The position numbers and the translations under genes are program-made. From assembly GCF_001006045.1 (NCBI RefSeq), contig NZ_CP011267.1, forward strand, positions 1,550,001 through 1,614,000: a stretch of 64,000 nt of DNA, read 5' to 3'. The stretch comes from Geoglobus ahangari. Lineage in GTDB: Archaea > Halobacteriota > Archaeoglobi > Archaeoglobales > Archaeoglobaceae. Numbering within the stretch: the stretch's first letter is position 1; the number at the start of each line of letters is the position of its first letter. Shown here one piece after another: positions 36,044 through 45,323 of this stretch. The notes below the pieces were generated by a model. The model saw only the letters and a list, made by a program, of their open reading frames with translations, made no database searches and had not been told where the DNA came from.

Positions 36044-36943
36044 GTGAGAGCCCAGAGAGCAAGGGAGCGAGCGATCCACGTCCTTTTATTTATCTCTGCT
36101 CTCCTGACAGTCGGCGTCACTCTCGGGATAATTCTGACGCTCTTCGCCGACACTGTGACATTCTTCCGGAACGTGTCGCCCATCGAGTTCTTCACCGGAA
36201 CAAAGTGGAGCCCCACGATAAAGCCGTACTCTTACGGCGTTCTGCCGCTGGTGGCTGGTACGATAATGGTGACTGTGGGTGCGGGGGCCATAGCGATCCC
36301 CGTTGGACTGCTCTCGGCAATTTACCTGAGCGAGTATGCGAGTGAGAGGACGAGGAGTATACTCAAGCCCATGCTCGAGATACTCGCCGGAATTCCGACA
36401 GTTGTTTACGGCTTTTTCGCGTTCGCATACATAACTCCGTTTTTGAAGGGTCTGTTTCCCGACATCTCGGCCTACAACGTCCTTAGCGCTTCGGTGGTGG
36501 TTGGGATAATGATAATCCCGATCGTGGCGAGCATCAGCGAGGACGCGCTCAGAGCGGTGCCGAGGTCGCTGAGAGAGGCTGGATACGCACTCGGGGCGAG
36601 GAAGGTCAGGGTGATCTGGAGCATAGTCGTGCCATCCGCCCTCTCCGGAATAGTGGCGAGCTTCATCCTCGGAATATCGAGGGCGATTGGTGAGACCATG
36701 GCCGTCACGATAGCGGCAGGCAGAACGCCGAGGCTGGTGAACCCGCTGAACCCAGCGGACTGGCTGAAGCCCATAGAGACGATGACCGCGGCGATGGTGG
36801 AGATAGGTCTGAGTGACGTGAGCGGGCACAGCATCGCCTACAAGAGCCTGTTTGCGATAGGCTTCACGCTCTTCCTCATGACCATGGCCCTCAACACTGT
36901 CAGCTATTACATCAAGATGAGGTTCAGGGAGGTGTACAGATGA
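36044..36943 (+). CDS. pstC: Phosphate ABC transporter permease PstC
   Basis: 299-residue permease with six membrane helices. The binding-protein-dependent transport EAA loop is recognisable as SLREAGYALGARKVRVIWSI. Starts with GTG 36044 preceded by GGAGCG; 12 nt after pstS. Overlaps pstA by ATGA. Confidence 0.95.
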   Translation: MRAQRARERAIHVLLFISALLTVGVTLGIILTLFADTVTFFRNVSPIEFFTGTKWSPTIKPYSYGVLPLVAGTIMVTVGAGAIAIPVGLLSAIYLSEYASERTRSILKPMLEILAGIPTVVYGFFAFAYITPFLKGLFPDISAYNVLSASVVVGIMIIPIVASISEDALRAVPRSLREAGYALGARKVRVIWSIVVPSALSGIVASFILGISRAIGETMAVTIAAGRTPRLVNPLNPADWLKPIETMTAAMVEIGLSDVSGHSIAYKSLFAIGFTLFLMTMALNTVSYYIKMRFREVYR

Positions 36944-37794
36944 GGGGTGAGGAGGTCAGAGAGAAGCTCTTCATGCTCCTCGCGCTTCTCGCAACGCTGT
37001 TCGGGATTGTCATCCTCGCGTTTCTCCTCGCGTTCACGTTCTATGAAGCGTTGCCATGGCTTGACTGGCAGTTCCTGACCTCACCTCCGTCAAGGTTCCC
37101 GGAGAGGGCGGGGATATACCCCTCGCTCGTCGGGTCTGTGATGGCCATAGCGCTCGTGGGCGTGTTCTCAGTACCCCTTGGCGTTGGGGCGGCAATATAC
37201 CTTGAAGAGTACGCGAGGAGGAGCAGAATTGCGAAGCTGATAGAGATCAACATATCCAACCTCGCCGCGGTGCCTTCCATAGTCTACGGGCTCCTCGGAC
37301 TCGGGCTGTTCGTCTCAACGCTCCACCTCAGGCCGGGGATAGTCCTCGTCGGTGCGCTGACACTCACGCTGCTGATCCTGCCAATAATAATCGTCGCCGC
37401 ACAGGAGGCGTTGAGGAGTGTCCCCGACTCCCTCAGGGAAGCCTCAATTGGACTTGGAGCGACGAGGTGGCAGACCGTCAGGAACGTGGTTCTCCCGAGT
37501 GCAATGCCGGGGATACTCACGGGGGTGATACTCGCCCTGTCGAGGGCCATAGGCGAAACCGCTCCGCTCATAATGATAGGGGCGGCGACGAGCATATTCA
37601 CCCCGCCGAAGAGCATATTCAGCACCTACTCTCCCCTGCCAATGCAGATATTCATGTGGACGGACATGCCGAAGGAGGAGTTCCTGCACGGCCTCGCGCC
37701 GGCTGGAATAATTGTTCTACTCGCAGTCATGCTGTCCATGAACGCGTTTGCCGTGTACCTCAGAAACAGGTATGCCAGAAAGCTCAGGAGGTGA
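36940..37794 (+). CDS. pstA: Phosphate ABC transporter permease PstA
   Basis: 284 residues, six membrane helices, with the EAA loop [20 protein letters not shown] and the family segment [18 protein letters not shown]. Pairs with PstC to form the phosphate channel. Its stop lies 4 nt before the pstB start. Confidence 0.95.
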   Translation: MRGEEVREKLFMLLALLATLFGIVILAFLLAFTFYEALPWLDWQFLTSPPSRFPERAGIYPSLVGSVMAIALVGVFSVPLGVGAAIYLEEYARRSRIAKLIEINISNLAAVPSIVYGLLGLGLFVSTLHLRPGIVLVGALTLTLLILPIIIVAAQEALRSVPDSLREASIGLGATRWQTVRNVVLPSAMPGILTGVILALSRAIGETAPLIMIGAATSIFTPPKSIFSTYSPLPMQIFMWTDMPKEEFLHGLAPAGIIVLLAVMLSMNAFAVYLRNRYARKLRR

Positions 37795-37798
37795 GTTC

Positions 37799-38554
37799 GT
37801 GAAGCCCGTGTTTGACGTGAGAAACCTGTCCGTCTATTACGGAAACAAGGTTGGAATAAAGAGCGTGAGCATGCAGATCTACAAGAACAGGGTCACCGCG
37901 ATAATAGGTCCGAGCGGGTGTGGAAAGTCAACATTCCTGAGAACCCTGAACAGGCTGGTCGAGCTTGTTGATGGTGTGAGGGTGGAAGGAGAGGTTCTGT
38001 TCGAGGGAAAGAACATATACGACCGCGATGTTGACCCCGTGGAGCTCAGGAGGAAGATCGGCATGGTGTTCCAGCACCCCAACCCGTTTCCAAAGAGCAT
38101 ATTTGACAACGTGGCGTACGGGCCGAGAGTCCACGGGATAAGGGATAAGGAGAGGTTGAGAGAGATTGTTGAGCAGAGCCTAAAGAGGGCTGCCCTCTGG
38201 GACGAGGTAAAGGACAGGCTGAACGACTCTGCCCTTGGGCTTTCCGGCGGGCAGCAGCAGAGGCTGTGCATCGCGAGAGCAATAGCAACGAACCCCGAGG
38301 TGATTCTGTTCGACGAGCCGACCTCTGCTCTGGATCCGATCGCATCGGCAAAGATAGAGGAGCTGATGGTGGAGCTCAAGAAGAACTACACGGTCATAGT
38401 GGTCACCCACAACATACAGCAGGCCGCGAGGATAAGCGACTACACCGCGTTCTTCTGGATGGGGGAGCTCATTGAGTACGACAGGACGGAGAAGATATTT
38501 GAAAACCCCGAGAACGAATTGACGGAGAGGTACATAACGGGGAGAGTCGGATGA
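37799..38554 (+). CDS. pstB: Phosphate ABC transporter ATPase PstB
   Basis: 251-residue ATPase: Walker [12 protein letters not shown]-loop [11 protein letters not shown] (PstB-specific), signature [10 protein letters not shown], Walker [14 protein letters not shown]. Start GTG 37799 is set by GGAGGTGA 4 nt upstream; the frame upstream belongs to pstA. Overlaps the arsC-like gene by ATGA. Confidence 0.96.
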   Translation: MKPVFDVRNLSVYYGNKVGIKSVSMQIYKNRVTAIIGPSGCGKSTFLRTLNRLVELVDGVRVEGEVLFEGKNIYDRDVDPVELRRKIGMVFQHPNPFPKSIFDNVAYGPRVHGIRDKERLREIVEQSLKRAALWDEVKDRLNDSALGLSGGQQQRLCIARAIATNPEVILFDEPTSALDPIASAKIEELMVELKKNYTVIVVTHNIQQAARISDYTAFFWMGELIEYDRTEKIFENPENELTERYITGRVG

Positions 38555-38946
38555 GGGTTCTGTTCGTGTGTGTGGAGAACACGTGCAGGAGCGTTATGGC
38601 AGAGGCGGTGTTCAACAGAATGGCAAGAAGGTGGAGGGCAGAGAGTGCCGGCCTTAAGGCTGGAGGGGAATACGACTCGATGGCGCTGAGGGTTCTCGAG
38701 GAGAGGGGCTACGAGGTTGTGAACAGAGAGCCGAGGAGCCTTGACTCTGTGAGGCTGGAGGACTACGCTCTTGTCGTGACGGTGTGTGATGAGAGCCTCT
38801 GCGTTTCAATCAACCATCCGCGCGTTGAAAGGTGGAGTGTTGAGGATCCAAAGGGTGGGAGCAGGGAGGATTACGTCAGAACCCTCGAGGAGCTTGAGAA
38901 GAGGGTTGCAGATCTTGTAAGGAGGTTGGAAGATGAGGGTGCTTGA
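38551..38946 (+). CDS. arsC: Thioredoxin-type arsenate reductase / low-MW phosphatase family
   Basis: 131-residue protein with the P-loop CVENTCR (Cys7-x5-Arg13) of low-molecular-weight tyrosine phosphatases. Two further cysteines, Cys79 and Cys84 in VTVCDESLC, and RWSVEDPKG match the redox relay and the DP motif of thioredoxin-coupled arsenate reductases, which favours ArsC over a phosphatase. Located inside the pst operon between pstB and phoU (overlaps 4 and 14 nt), it could deal with arsenate that enters through the phosphate transporter (inference). Confidence 0.8.
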   Translation: MRVLFVCVENTCRSVMAEAVFNRMARRWRAESAGLKAGGEYDSMALRVLEERGYEVVNREPRSLDSVRLEDYALVVTVCDESLCVSINHPRVERWSVEDPKGGSREDYVRTLEELEKRVADLVRRLEDEGA

Positions 38947-39547
38947 GGAGAGGCTTGGAAGAATTAGGGGAGAGCTGCTGGAGCTTCACGCTCTGTCGAA
39001 GAAGGCTGTGGCGCTGTGCCTTGATGCGATGTACGGGGAGGAGGTTGCGAAGTACGAGGTGGAGAAGATAGAGCGTCAGGCAGACGTCATGAACAGCGAC
39101 ATAGAGAACGATGCATTATCGGCCGTGGCACTTTTTCAGCCGGTAGCAAAGGATCTCAGGTTCCTTGCAACAGTTATGAGACTTTCCGGAAACTATGAGA
39201 GGATAACCGACCTTGCTCTGAAGATTGCGAGGTTCAGCGTTGAAAGCGACTTCTGCAGGGGAAAGATTGAGGCGATGCACAGAACCGTGATCGAGATGTT
39301 CGACATAGTTGAGGCAGCGCTGAAGGGGGACATGAGGAACATGCGCGACGAACTCGTCTTCAGAGACGACAGGATAGACCGGTTGAAGGAGGAAGTCATA
39401 AAGGACGCAGAGGGGAGAACGCTCGATATGGACACCCTGAGCATCGTTTTTTCAGCAACACACCTCGAGAGGATTGGAGATATTCTGAGTAAGAACGGAG
39501 CGAGGATTATTTTCATAGAGGAGGGACGCAGGGTCTGGATAAAGTGA
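38933..39547 (+). CDS. phoU: Phosphate transport regulator PhoU
   Basis: 204-residue all-helical PhoU with two tandem three-helix repeats. The metal-binding motifs are VMRLSGNYERITDLALKIARF in the first and ATHLERIGDILSKNGARI in the second. It modulates PstSCAB and phosphate signalling. Last gene of the pst operon; unlike the protein at 32861-33802 it has no DNA-binding domain. Confidence 0.92.
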   Translation: MRVLEERLGRIRGELLELHALSKKAVALCLDAMYGEEVAKYEVEKIERQADVMNSDIENDALSAVALFQPVAKDLRFLATVMRLSGNYERITDLALKIARFSVESDFCRGKIEAMHRTVIEMFDIVEAALKGDMRNMRDELVFRDDRIDRLKEEVIKDAEGRTLDMDTLSIVFSATHLERIGDILSKNGARIIFIEEGRRVWIK

Positions 39548-39585
39548 CGCAAAATTTTTAATTATTATTATGACAACAATTGAAC

Positions 39586-40818
39586 ATGGATTACATTGTG
39601 GATGAAAGGTTCAACCAGTTGATAGATGAGGTTGCTGAGAAGTTCCTGAAGAAGGAGAACGGTGACCTCATCACAGTGATCCACCACAACGACGCGGACG
39701 GAATCTGCTCGGCCTCTATACTGAAGGCCATGCTCGAGGGGATAAACGCAAACTTCGAGCTCATATGCGTCGAGAAGGTGTACCCTGCGGTCATAGAGAA
39801 AATACACGACGACAGGGAGGGGATCTTCATCTACACCGACCTCGGAGGCCTCGCGTCCCACATTATAGAGAAGTACACTGGAGACAACAGCGTGTCCTTC
39901 ATCATCGACCACCACCCCGCGAAGATGACCGACGGAGACAAGGTCTACATCCTTGACCCGGAGCTGGCGGGCGTGTCCGGAGACATCTTCATCTCCGCCT
40001 CCGCCCTCAACTACCTGTTTGCCAGACGCGTCTGGCCGGAGATAGAGAACTACGCCTACATAGCCCTTCTCGGTGCCGTCGGAGACTACCACGACAGATA
40101 CGGAGGCGTGCTCGGCTTTGACAGGTACGTGCTCAATGAGGCCGTCAGGATGGGACAGGTCACGATAAGGCTCGAGGGGGTAAGGGAGAGGTACTACATC
40201 AAGAAGTTTGGGGAGTACGCGGACTCCGTTGCGAGGAGGCTGACGATCCTCGGCGCTGTAGGGTATCTGGAGAGGGGCTACAGGGATGGTGTGGAGGTGT
40301 GCTTCAACGGGTTCAATGACAGAATCCTGTCCAAGGTGGAGAAGCTCGAGAAGATGAAGGAGGAGAAGTTCAGGAGCGAGATAGAGAGGCTGATGAGCGG
40401 TGGAATGAACGAAACGGAGCACATCCAGTGGTTCAGCGTGGAGGACAGGTTCGATCCGATGGGTGTGAAGACGATCGGAGAGTTCTGCCAGCTAATCAAG
40501 GACATGAGCTTCATGAAGCCGACCAAGTACCTCATCGGCTTCCAGCACATCCCGCCGGTGATACCCGATCTCGGCAGGATCGACTGGAAGGGGGTGAAAG
40601 TGAGCGGCAGAACGCCATCGAGCCTCGAGAGGATGATCCTCAACGGAAAGATGCCTGGCCTTGACATCCTGATTCCAAAGGCCAGCCAGATTGTTGGGGG
40701 ATACGCGGACGCGACCCACAAGATCGCCGCAGCGACGGTCATCGACATGGGTAGGGAGGAGGAGTTCATTCAGGCCATGGAGGAGGTACTGAGAGATGAA
40801 GGTGCTGAGGCTGGCTGA
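39586..40818 (+). CDS. DHH-family phosphoesterase (RecJ-like)
   Basis: 410 residues. The DHH domain has TVIHHNDADGICSASIL near the N-terminus and FIIDHHPAKM at ~110, giving the metal-ligand set of RecJ-type exonucleases/phosphoesterases; the C-terminal region has SGRTPSSLERMIL and the nucleotide-contacting VGGYADATHKIAAATV (DHHA1-like). Archaeal members include RecJ-like nucleases. TATA-like TTTTTAATTATT lies 22-33 nt before ATG 39586. Overlaps the ferredoxin gene by 23 nt. Confidence 0.83.
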   Translation: MDYIVDERFNQLIDEVAEKFLKKENGDLITVIHHNDADGICSASILKAMLEGINANFELICVEKVYPAVIEKIHDDREGIFIYTDLGGLASHIIEKYTGDNSVSFIIDHHPAKMTDGDKVYILDPELAGVSGDIFISASALNYLFARRVWPEIENYAYIALLGAVGDYHDRYGGVLGFDRYVLNEAVRMGQVTIRLEGVRERYYIKKFGEYADSVARRLTILGAVGYLERGYRDGVEVCFNGFNDRILSKVEKLEKMKEEKFRSEIERLMSGGMNETEHIQWFSVEDRFDPMGVKTIGEFCQLIKDMSFMKPTKYLIGFQHIPPVIPDLGRIDWKGVKVSGRTPSSLERMILNGKMPGLDILIPKASQIVGGYADATHKIAAATVIDMGREEEFIQAMEEVLRDEGAEAG

Positions 40819-41200
40819 CCCGGAGAAGTGCGTGGGCTGCGGGCTTTGCATGTTCGCATGCTCAAGAAAAAACGCCAGGGATCCGAGGATGGGTATAGGT
40901 CATGCGGGCATAAGGGCTGTGAGCCTGAGCGGGTTCGAGAGGGGGGCGACGGTCATCTTCTGCCACGCTTGCGCTGAGCCTCCATGCGCTCAGGTGTGCC
41001 CGACAAACGCTCTGAGGCCGAGGAAGGGAGGAGGGGTCACTTACAGCGAGAAGGATTGCTTGGGGTGCAGGACGTGCGTGGATGCGTGCAAGATCGGGGC
41101 GATATTTGGGAGAGATGATGGCAAGATAGCCGTCTGCGTCCACTGCGGGTACTGCGTTGACTTCTGCCCCCACGGAGTTCTGGAGGTGGTTGAGGCATGA
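40796..41200 (+). CDS. Polyferredoxin with four [4Fe-4S] sites (AOR partner)
   Basis: 134 residues with 16 cysteines in four sets: CVGCGLCMFAC, CHACAEPPCAQVC, CLGCRTCVDAC and CVHCGYCVDFCP, the DmsB/HycB-like electron-transfer layout. It overlaps the downstream AOR gene by ATGA, so it is the likely electron acceptor of that enzyme. Its start lies inside the DHH gene. Confidence 0.92.
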   Translation: MKVLRLADPEKCVGCGLCMFACSRKNARDPRMGIGHAGIRAVSLSGFERGATVIFCHACAEPPCAQVCPTNALRPRKGGGVTYSEKDCLGCRTCVDACKIGAIFGRDDGKIAVCVHCGYCVDFCPHGVLEVVEA

Positions 41201-42933
41201 GGGACAGGGTTCTCAGGATAAACCTGACCGACTACAGCTATGAGGTCGAGGAGAGGCCGGAGCTCGTCGAGGAGTGGATTGGAGGAGTGGGCATTGCGGT
41301 TCAGCTGTTCAGGGAGAGCATGAGGGATCTAAAGGCCGACCCGCTGAGCGAGGAGAACGTCATAGTCTTCGCCAACGGCCCGTTCACCCTCGCCTACCCC
41401 TACGCCTCAAAAACTGTAGCGATGTTCAAGAGCCCCCTAACCGGAGAGCTGGGTGAAAGTCATGCTGGCGGCAGAACGGCCACAGCTCTCGCATCTGCTG
41501 GCTATACGGCAATGGTGATCGAGGGCAGGAGCGACAAGCCCGTTTACGTGGTGGTTGATGAGGACAGGGTGCACTTCAGGGACGGAAGGTCTCTCAGGGG
41601 GATAAGGGACTCGCTTATCCTGAGCAGAATTCTTGCTGAGATAGAAGGTGGAAAGGGCGAGAGGAGCATAGTGAGGGCAGGTTACGGTGGAGAGAAGCTG
41701 GTAAGGTTTGCGTGCGTTACAACCGAGACGTACAGGCACTTTGGAAGGCTCGGGCTTGGAGCGGTCTTCGGGAGCAAGAACCTGCTTGCTGTTGTCGTGA
41801 GGGGTAAGAAGACATTCAGGCCGAGAGACCCAGAGAGGTACAGGGAGGTTTACAGGGAGATCTACAGGCTGGGTGTTGAGAGCGACGCGATGAAGAAGTA
41901 TCACCTTTTGGGAACGGCGGAAAACGTCCTGCCCCTCAGGGAACTCAGGGCACTTCCAGTCAAAAACCTGACGGAGAACTACATAGAGTGCGAGGACATA
42001 AGCGGTGAGAGCCTCGCAGAACACAGCCTTGGACGGAGGATAGCCTGTGCCCACTGCCCGACGGCCTGCATCCACATAGCCGTTCTCAGGCAGGAGTACG
42101 AGAACGAGAGGTACTTCTACAAGACCCTCATGATCAGCTACGATTACGAGCTGATCTACGCCCTCGGATCAATGATCGGGGTGACGAGAAGGGATGACTT
42201 GCTGAGGCTGATACACAGGGTCGAGACCTACGGCCTTGACGCGATCAGCACCGGAGTGTGCCTCGCCTGGGCAACGGAGGCTCTGGAGAGGGGTGTGGTC
42301 AGCGAGAAAGAGACAATAGTCAGGCTGAGCTTTGGAGACGCTGACAGCTATTTGAAGGCGATAGACTACCTCGTCGAGCAGCCAAACGAGTTCTACGAGG
42401 CACTTGCGAGGGGCGTGAGGTTCGCTGCAAAGAAGTACGGTGGGGAGGAGTTCGCGATAGCCGTCGCGGGCAACGAGATCCCCGGCTACAACACGGGCTA
42501 TGCCAACTATGTGGGCCTGCTGATAGGCATGAGGCACAGCCACCTCGACAACGGCGGCTACTCGCTTGACCAGAAACAGCCCAAGCTTGAGGCGAGAGAG
42601 GCTGTGGACAGGCTCGTGAAGGAGGAGATGTGGAGGCAGGTGCTGTCGAGCCTCGTCGTGTGCTTCTTCGCGAGGGGCGTGTTCAGTCCAGAGCTCGTCA
42701 GCAGGGCTTTCGAACCGCTTGGAGTGGAGATGGGTGTGGATGAGCTGAACGAGGCCGGGAGAAGGATCTACCTCGAGAAGGTCAGGCTGAAGAAGGAGAT
42801 GGGATACGTCCCGTCGCTGAGCGATCTGCCGGAGAGGGTGTTCGAGGTGGAAACGCCCGCTGGTGTGCTGAGGAGAGGGTACTTCGAGGAGGCGCTGGAC
42901 TACTACATGAGGGAGTACTACTCAAAAGTTTGA
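41197..42933 (+). CDS. aor: Aldehyde:ferredoxin oxidoreductase family (tungstopterin), second copy
   Basis: 578-residue AOR-family enzyme, paralogous to that at 11528-13249. It has RDRVLRINLTDYSYEV, the pterin-binding AGGRTATALASAGYTAMVIEG, LGAVFGSKNLLAVVVRG, cluster cysteines CAHCPTACIH (CxxCxxxC) and a distal Cys in LVVCFFARG. The active-site half differs clearly from the first copy, so the substrate is probably different. Coupled to a dedicated polyferredoxin. Confidence 0.92.
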   Translation: MRDRVLRINLTDYSYEVEERPELVEEWIGGVGIAVQLFRESMRDLKADPLSEENVIVFANGPFTLAYPYASKTVAMFKSPLTGELGESHAGGRTATALASAGYTAMVIEGRSDKPVYVVVDEDRVHFRDGRSLRGIRDSLILSRILAEIEGGKGERSIVRAGYGGEKLVRFACVTTETYRHFGRLGLGAVFGSKNLLAVVVRGKKTFRPRDPERYREVYREIYRLGVESDAMKKYHLLGTAENVLPLRELRALPVKNLTENYIECEDISGESLAEHSLGRRIACAHCPTACIHIAVLRQEYENERYFYKTLMISYDYELIYALGSMIGVTRRDDLLRLIHRVETYGLDAISTGVCLAWATEALERGVVSEKETIVRLSFGDADSYLKAIDYLVEQPNEFYEALARGVRFAAKKYGGEEFAIAVAGNEIPGYNTGYANYVGLLIGMRHSHLDNGGYSLDQKQPKLEAREAVDRLVKEEMWRQVLSSLVVCFFARGVFSPELVSRAFEPLGVEMGVDELNEAGRRIYLEKVRLKKEMGYVPSLSDLPERVFEVETPAGVLRRGYFEEALDYYMREYYSKV

Positions 42934-42936
42934 GGT

Positions 42937-43950
42937 TTAGAAGAGGTCGTGTATGACCTCTTCAGCATCTTTTCCGTTGTAGAGGACGTCGTTAATTCCC
43001 TCGAGCAGTGGCAGCTCCTCCATCTTCAGCTTGCCCTTGTGGTCAAGGGTTTCTGCAAGTCTGTATGCTCTCTCCGCGTTCACATAACCCTCAACAACTC
43101 CAACACCCCTCCTCTCGAGCTCCTTGAGTGCTGAGTCTATGTCGTACCCCTTCCCAAGCAGCTCTCCGAGCATCCCGTTTCTACCACCCCTGAAGGTGGC
43201 TATCAGGTCACCGATACCTGTGAGGTCGTAAACAGTCTCAGTCTTCCCCCCGTTGGCCCTCACGAGGGTTCCTATCTCCCTTAGGGCCTGCGTCACAATA
43301 ATCCCCTTGAGGTTGTTCATTGTGACGTTCCCCTTTCTGCTCTCAATCCCCCTTATCCACGCGATGGCTATGGAGTAGACGTTTTTTAGTGCTGAGGCTG
43401 TCTCGCAGCCCACAATGTCGTGGGTCAGGGATATCCTGTAGTAGTCGGTTTCGAGGTACTCCTTCACGACCTTCAGGGTTCTGTCTCCGAGGGAGGAGTA
43501 GACAACGTGGGTCGGGAGCTTCTTGGCGACCTCCTTAGCTATTGACGGCCCGGTTATCGCGGCAATGTTTCTCTTCAGGTCCTTCCTCTCATGCCATATT
43601 GCCTGAGGGATTGTGAGGATCTCTCCCTCGTCAATGAATCCCTTTGCGAGAGTTATTATCACCTGATCCTTCAGAGAGTCGGATATCTGCTCGAATATCG
43701 GCATCACGCCCTCCGTGCTGACTGCTATAACCAGTATGTCGGCGTTAAGGGCCTTGTCGAGCTCGTCCGGGTTGAGGATATCGTTTACAGCAACCCTCTC
43801 GTCGATCCTCGGATGCTTCTCTCCCCTTCTGATCTTCTCGAGGATGGGCACGTCGTACTCAGTTCCCCACAGCACGACCTCGTTTTTCTCAGAATAGGGT
43901 ATCGTCAGAGCCGAGCCCATCGCACCCGCGCCGAGAATAGCTACCTTCAT
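42937..43950 (-). CDS. gpsA: NAD(P)-dependent glycerol-3-phosphate dehydrogenase
   Basis: 337 residues with the Rossmann motif KVAILGAGAMGSALTIPY and the family segments ITGPSIAKEVAKKLPTHVVYSS and NLTGIGDL-like YDLTGIGDLIATF. It makes sn-glycerol-3-phosphate, the enantiomer not used for archaeal membrane lipids. A homologous enzyme with known structure exists in Archaeoglobus fulgidus, which supports the taxonomic call. Convergent with the AOR gene (3-nt gap). Confidence 0.93.
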   Translation of the reverse strand: MKVAILGAGAMGSALTIPYSEKNEVVLWGTEYDVPILEKIRRGEKHPRIDERVAVNDILNPDELDKALNADILVIAVSTEGVMPIFEQISDSLKDQVIITLAKGFIDEGEILTIPQAIWHERKDLKRNIAAITGPSIAKEVAKKLPTHVVYSSLGDRTLKVVKEYLETDYYRISLTHDIVGCETASALKNVYSIAIAWIRGIESRKGNVTMNNLKGIIVTQALREIGTLVRANGGKTETVYDLTGIGDLIATFRGGRNGMLGELLGKGYDIDSALKELERRGVGVVEGYVNAERAYRLAETLDHKGKLKMEELPLLEGINDVLYNGKDAEEVIHDLF

Positions 43951-43972
43951 GAAATAAAATTAAAATTCCACA

Positions 43973-44641
43973 TTAATTAGCTTTTCCATCCTTCCTGTCA
44001 ATCTTCTCCCTCACAGACCTCAACTCCTCGAAGTATCGCCTTGCAGACTCTCTTGGGTCTGGCGAGTTGTATATCGCCCTGCCGACGATTATGGCATCCG
44101 CACCCGCCTTCATAACATCCTCAACACTGCCCCCCTGCGCCCCGACTCCGGGACAGAGCACCTTCAGGGATGGAGCGGCGCTCTTCACCGCCCTGATCCT
44201 GTCCGGCCTTGTTGCTGGTGCAATCAGTCCGTCACAGCCAACGCTCTCAGCAAGCTTTGCAATCTCAAGGGCGTGTTCGGACATGAACTCCTTTCCCCCC
44301 GTGCTGCTCAGCTCGGTGACGACGTACACCTCTCCATCGTAGTCACTTGCAACTCTCCTTACCTCCTGCAGCGTGTCCCTTCCGACGAATCCGTGGGCGA
44401 TTACAGCCCTGACACCCTTCTCGAAGACTATCTTGGCTATAAGCCCGCTCGTGTATGGTATGTCTGCTATCTTGAAGTCTGCTATTACGGGCCGGATTTC
44501 CGACAGCTCGGATATCACGTCCACTCCCGCGGTGAGAACGAGGGGGTAGTTCACCTTTATGGCGGAAACGAATTCGGCGGTATCCTTCGCAACTTTCAGA
44601 GCCCTCTCGTGATCCACAACGTCGAGTGCGAGGATCAGCAT
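43973..44641 (-). CDS. pyrF: Orotidine-5'-phosphate decarboxylase
   Basis: 222-residue TIM-barrel enzyme converting OMP to UMP. Active-site lysine/aspartate pair is in [13 protein letters not shown], the N-terminal motif is [12 protein letters not shown], and the phosphate site is in CPGVGAQGG and [12 protein letters not shown]. Start ATG 44641 (MLILALDVV) follows the family's usual N-terminus; the longer frame would add 20 unconserved residues read through promoter sequence (GAATTTAAAGATT). Confidence 0.95.
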   Translation of the reverse strand: MLILALDVVDHERALKVAKDTAEFVSAIKVNYPLVLTAGVDVISELSEIRPVIADFKIADIPYTSGLIAKIVFEKGVRAVIAHGFVGRDTLQEVRRVASDYDGEVYVVTELSSTGGKEFMSEHALEIAKLAESVGCDGLIAPATRPDRIRAVKSAAPSLKVLCPGVGAQGGSVEDVMKAGADAIIVGRAIYNSPDPRESARRYFEELRSVREKIDRKDGKAN

Positions 44642-44744
44642 GTGTTTCGATTTGTGAGAGGGGAATTTAAAGATTCCCGACGTATTTATTTTTAATCCCA
44701 AAATTTAATAGCCGCCACTGAACAAACATCGTAAGGGGGTAGCG

Positions 44745-45314
44745 ATGACTGGTGAGCAGATTGTCAAATTCCTCGATGCGATGGAGAACCAGATACGCTC
44801 GCTCAAGGAGAACCTGAACATCGACGAGATAGAGAGGATGATAGAGTCAATACAGAGCGCGAGGAGCATATTCGTGATGGGGGCTGGAAGGAGCGGCTTC
44901 GTAGCGAAGTCGTTCGCCATGAGGCTGATGCACTGCGGCTACAACGTATACGTGGTTGGGGAGACCGTGACACCGAGAATCGGGAAGGACGACCTTCTCA
45001 TAGCCATCTCCGGCTCCGGAGAGACGACGTCAGTGGTGAACATAAGCAGGAAAGCCAAGGAGATGATCGGCTCCAAGCTCGTTGCGATAACCAGCAACAA
45101 CTCATCATCCCTCGCCAAAATGGCCGACATAGTCGTGACGATAAAGGGCAAGATAAAGACTGAGAAGGACGAGGAGCTCTCCAAGATCGCCCCCCTCGGG
45201 ACCATGTTCGAGCTGACCGTTATGATATTCCTCGACGCTCTGATAGCTGAGCTCATGAGCGTGAGGAACCTGACCGAGAAGGATCTTGAGGACAGGCACG
45301 CGGTGCTTGAGTGA
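44745..45314 (+). CDS. hxlB: 6-phospho-3-hexuloisomerase (SIS domain)
   Basis: 189-residue SIS-domain isomerase. The phosphate-binding segments are IFVMGAGRSGFVAKSFAMRL and LLIAISGSGETTSVV, and the tail SVRNLTEKDLEDRHAVLE is typical of PHI. It interconverts hexulose-6-phosphate and fructose-6-phosphate in the archaeal ribulose monophosphate route that supplies pentoses. The partner synthase HxlA is not in the window. M42 peptidase follows 9 nt downstream. Confidence 0.9.
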   Translation: MTGEQIVKFLDAMENQIRSLKENLNIDEIERMIESIQSARSIFVMGAGRSGFVAKSFAMRLMHCGYNVYVVGETVTPRIGKDDLLIAISGSGETTSVVNISRKAKEMIGSKLVAITSNNSSSLAKMADIVVTIKGKIKTEKDEELSKIAPLGTMFELTVMIFLDALIAELMSVRNLTEKDLEDRHAVLE

Positions 45315-45323
45315 GGTGGTCTC

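Noticed and set aside
38551-38946. Plain low-molecular-weight tyrosine phosphatase
   Set aside because: Extra cysteines at 79 and 84 and the late DP motif fit thioredoxin-coupled arsenate reductases better, although not proven.
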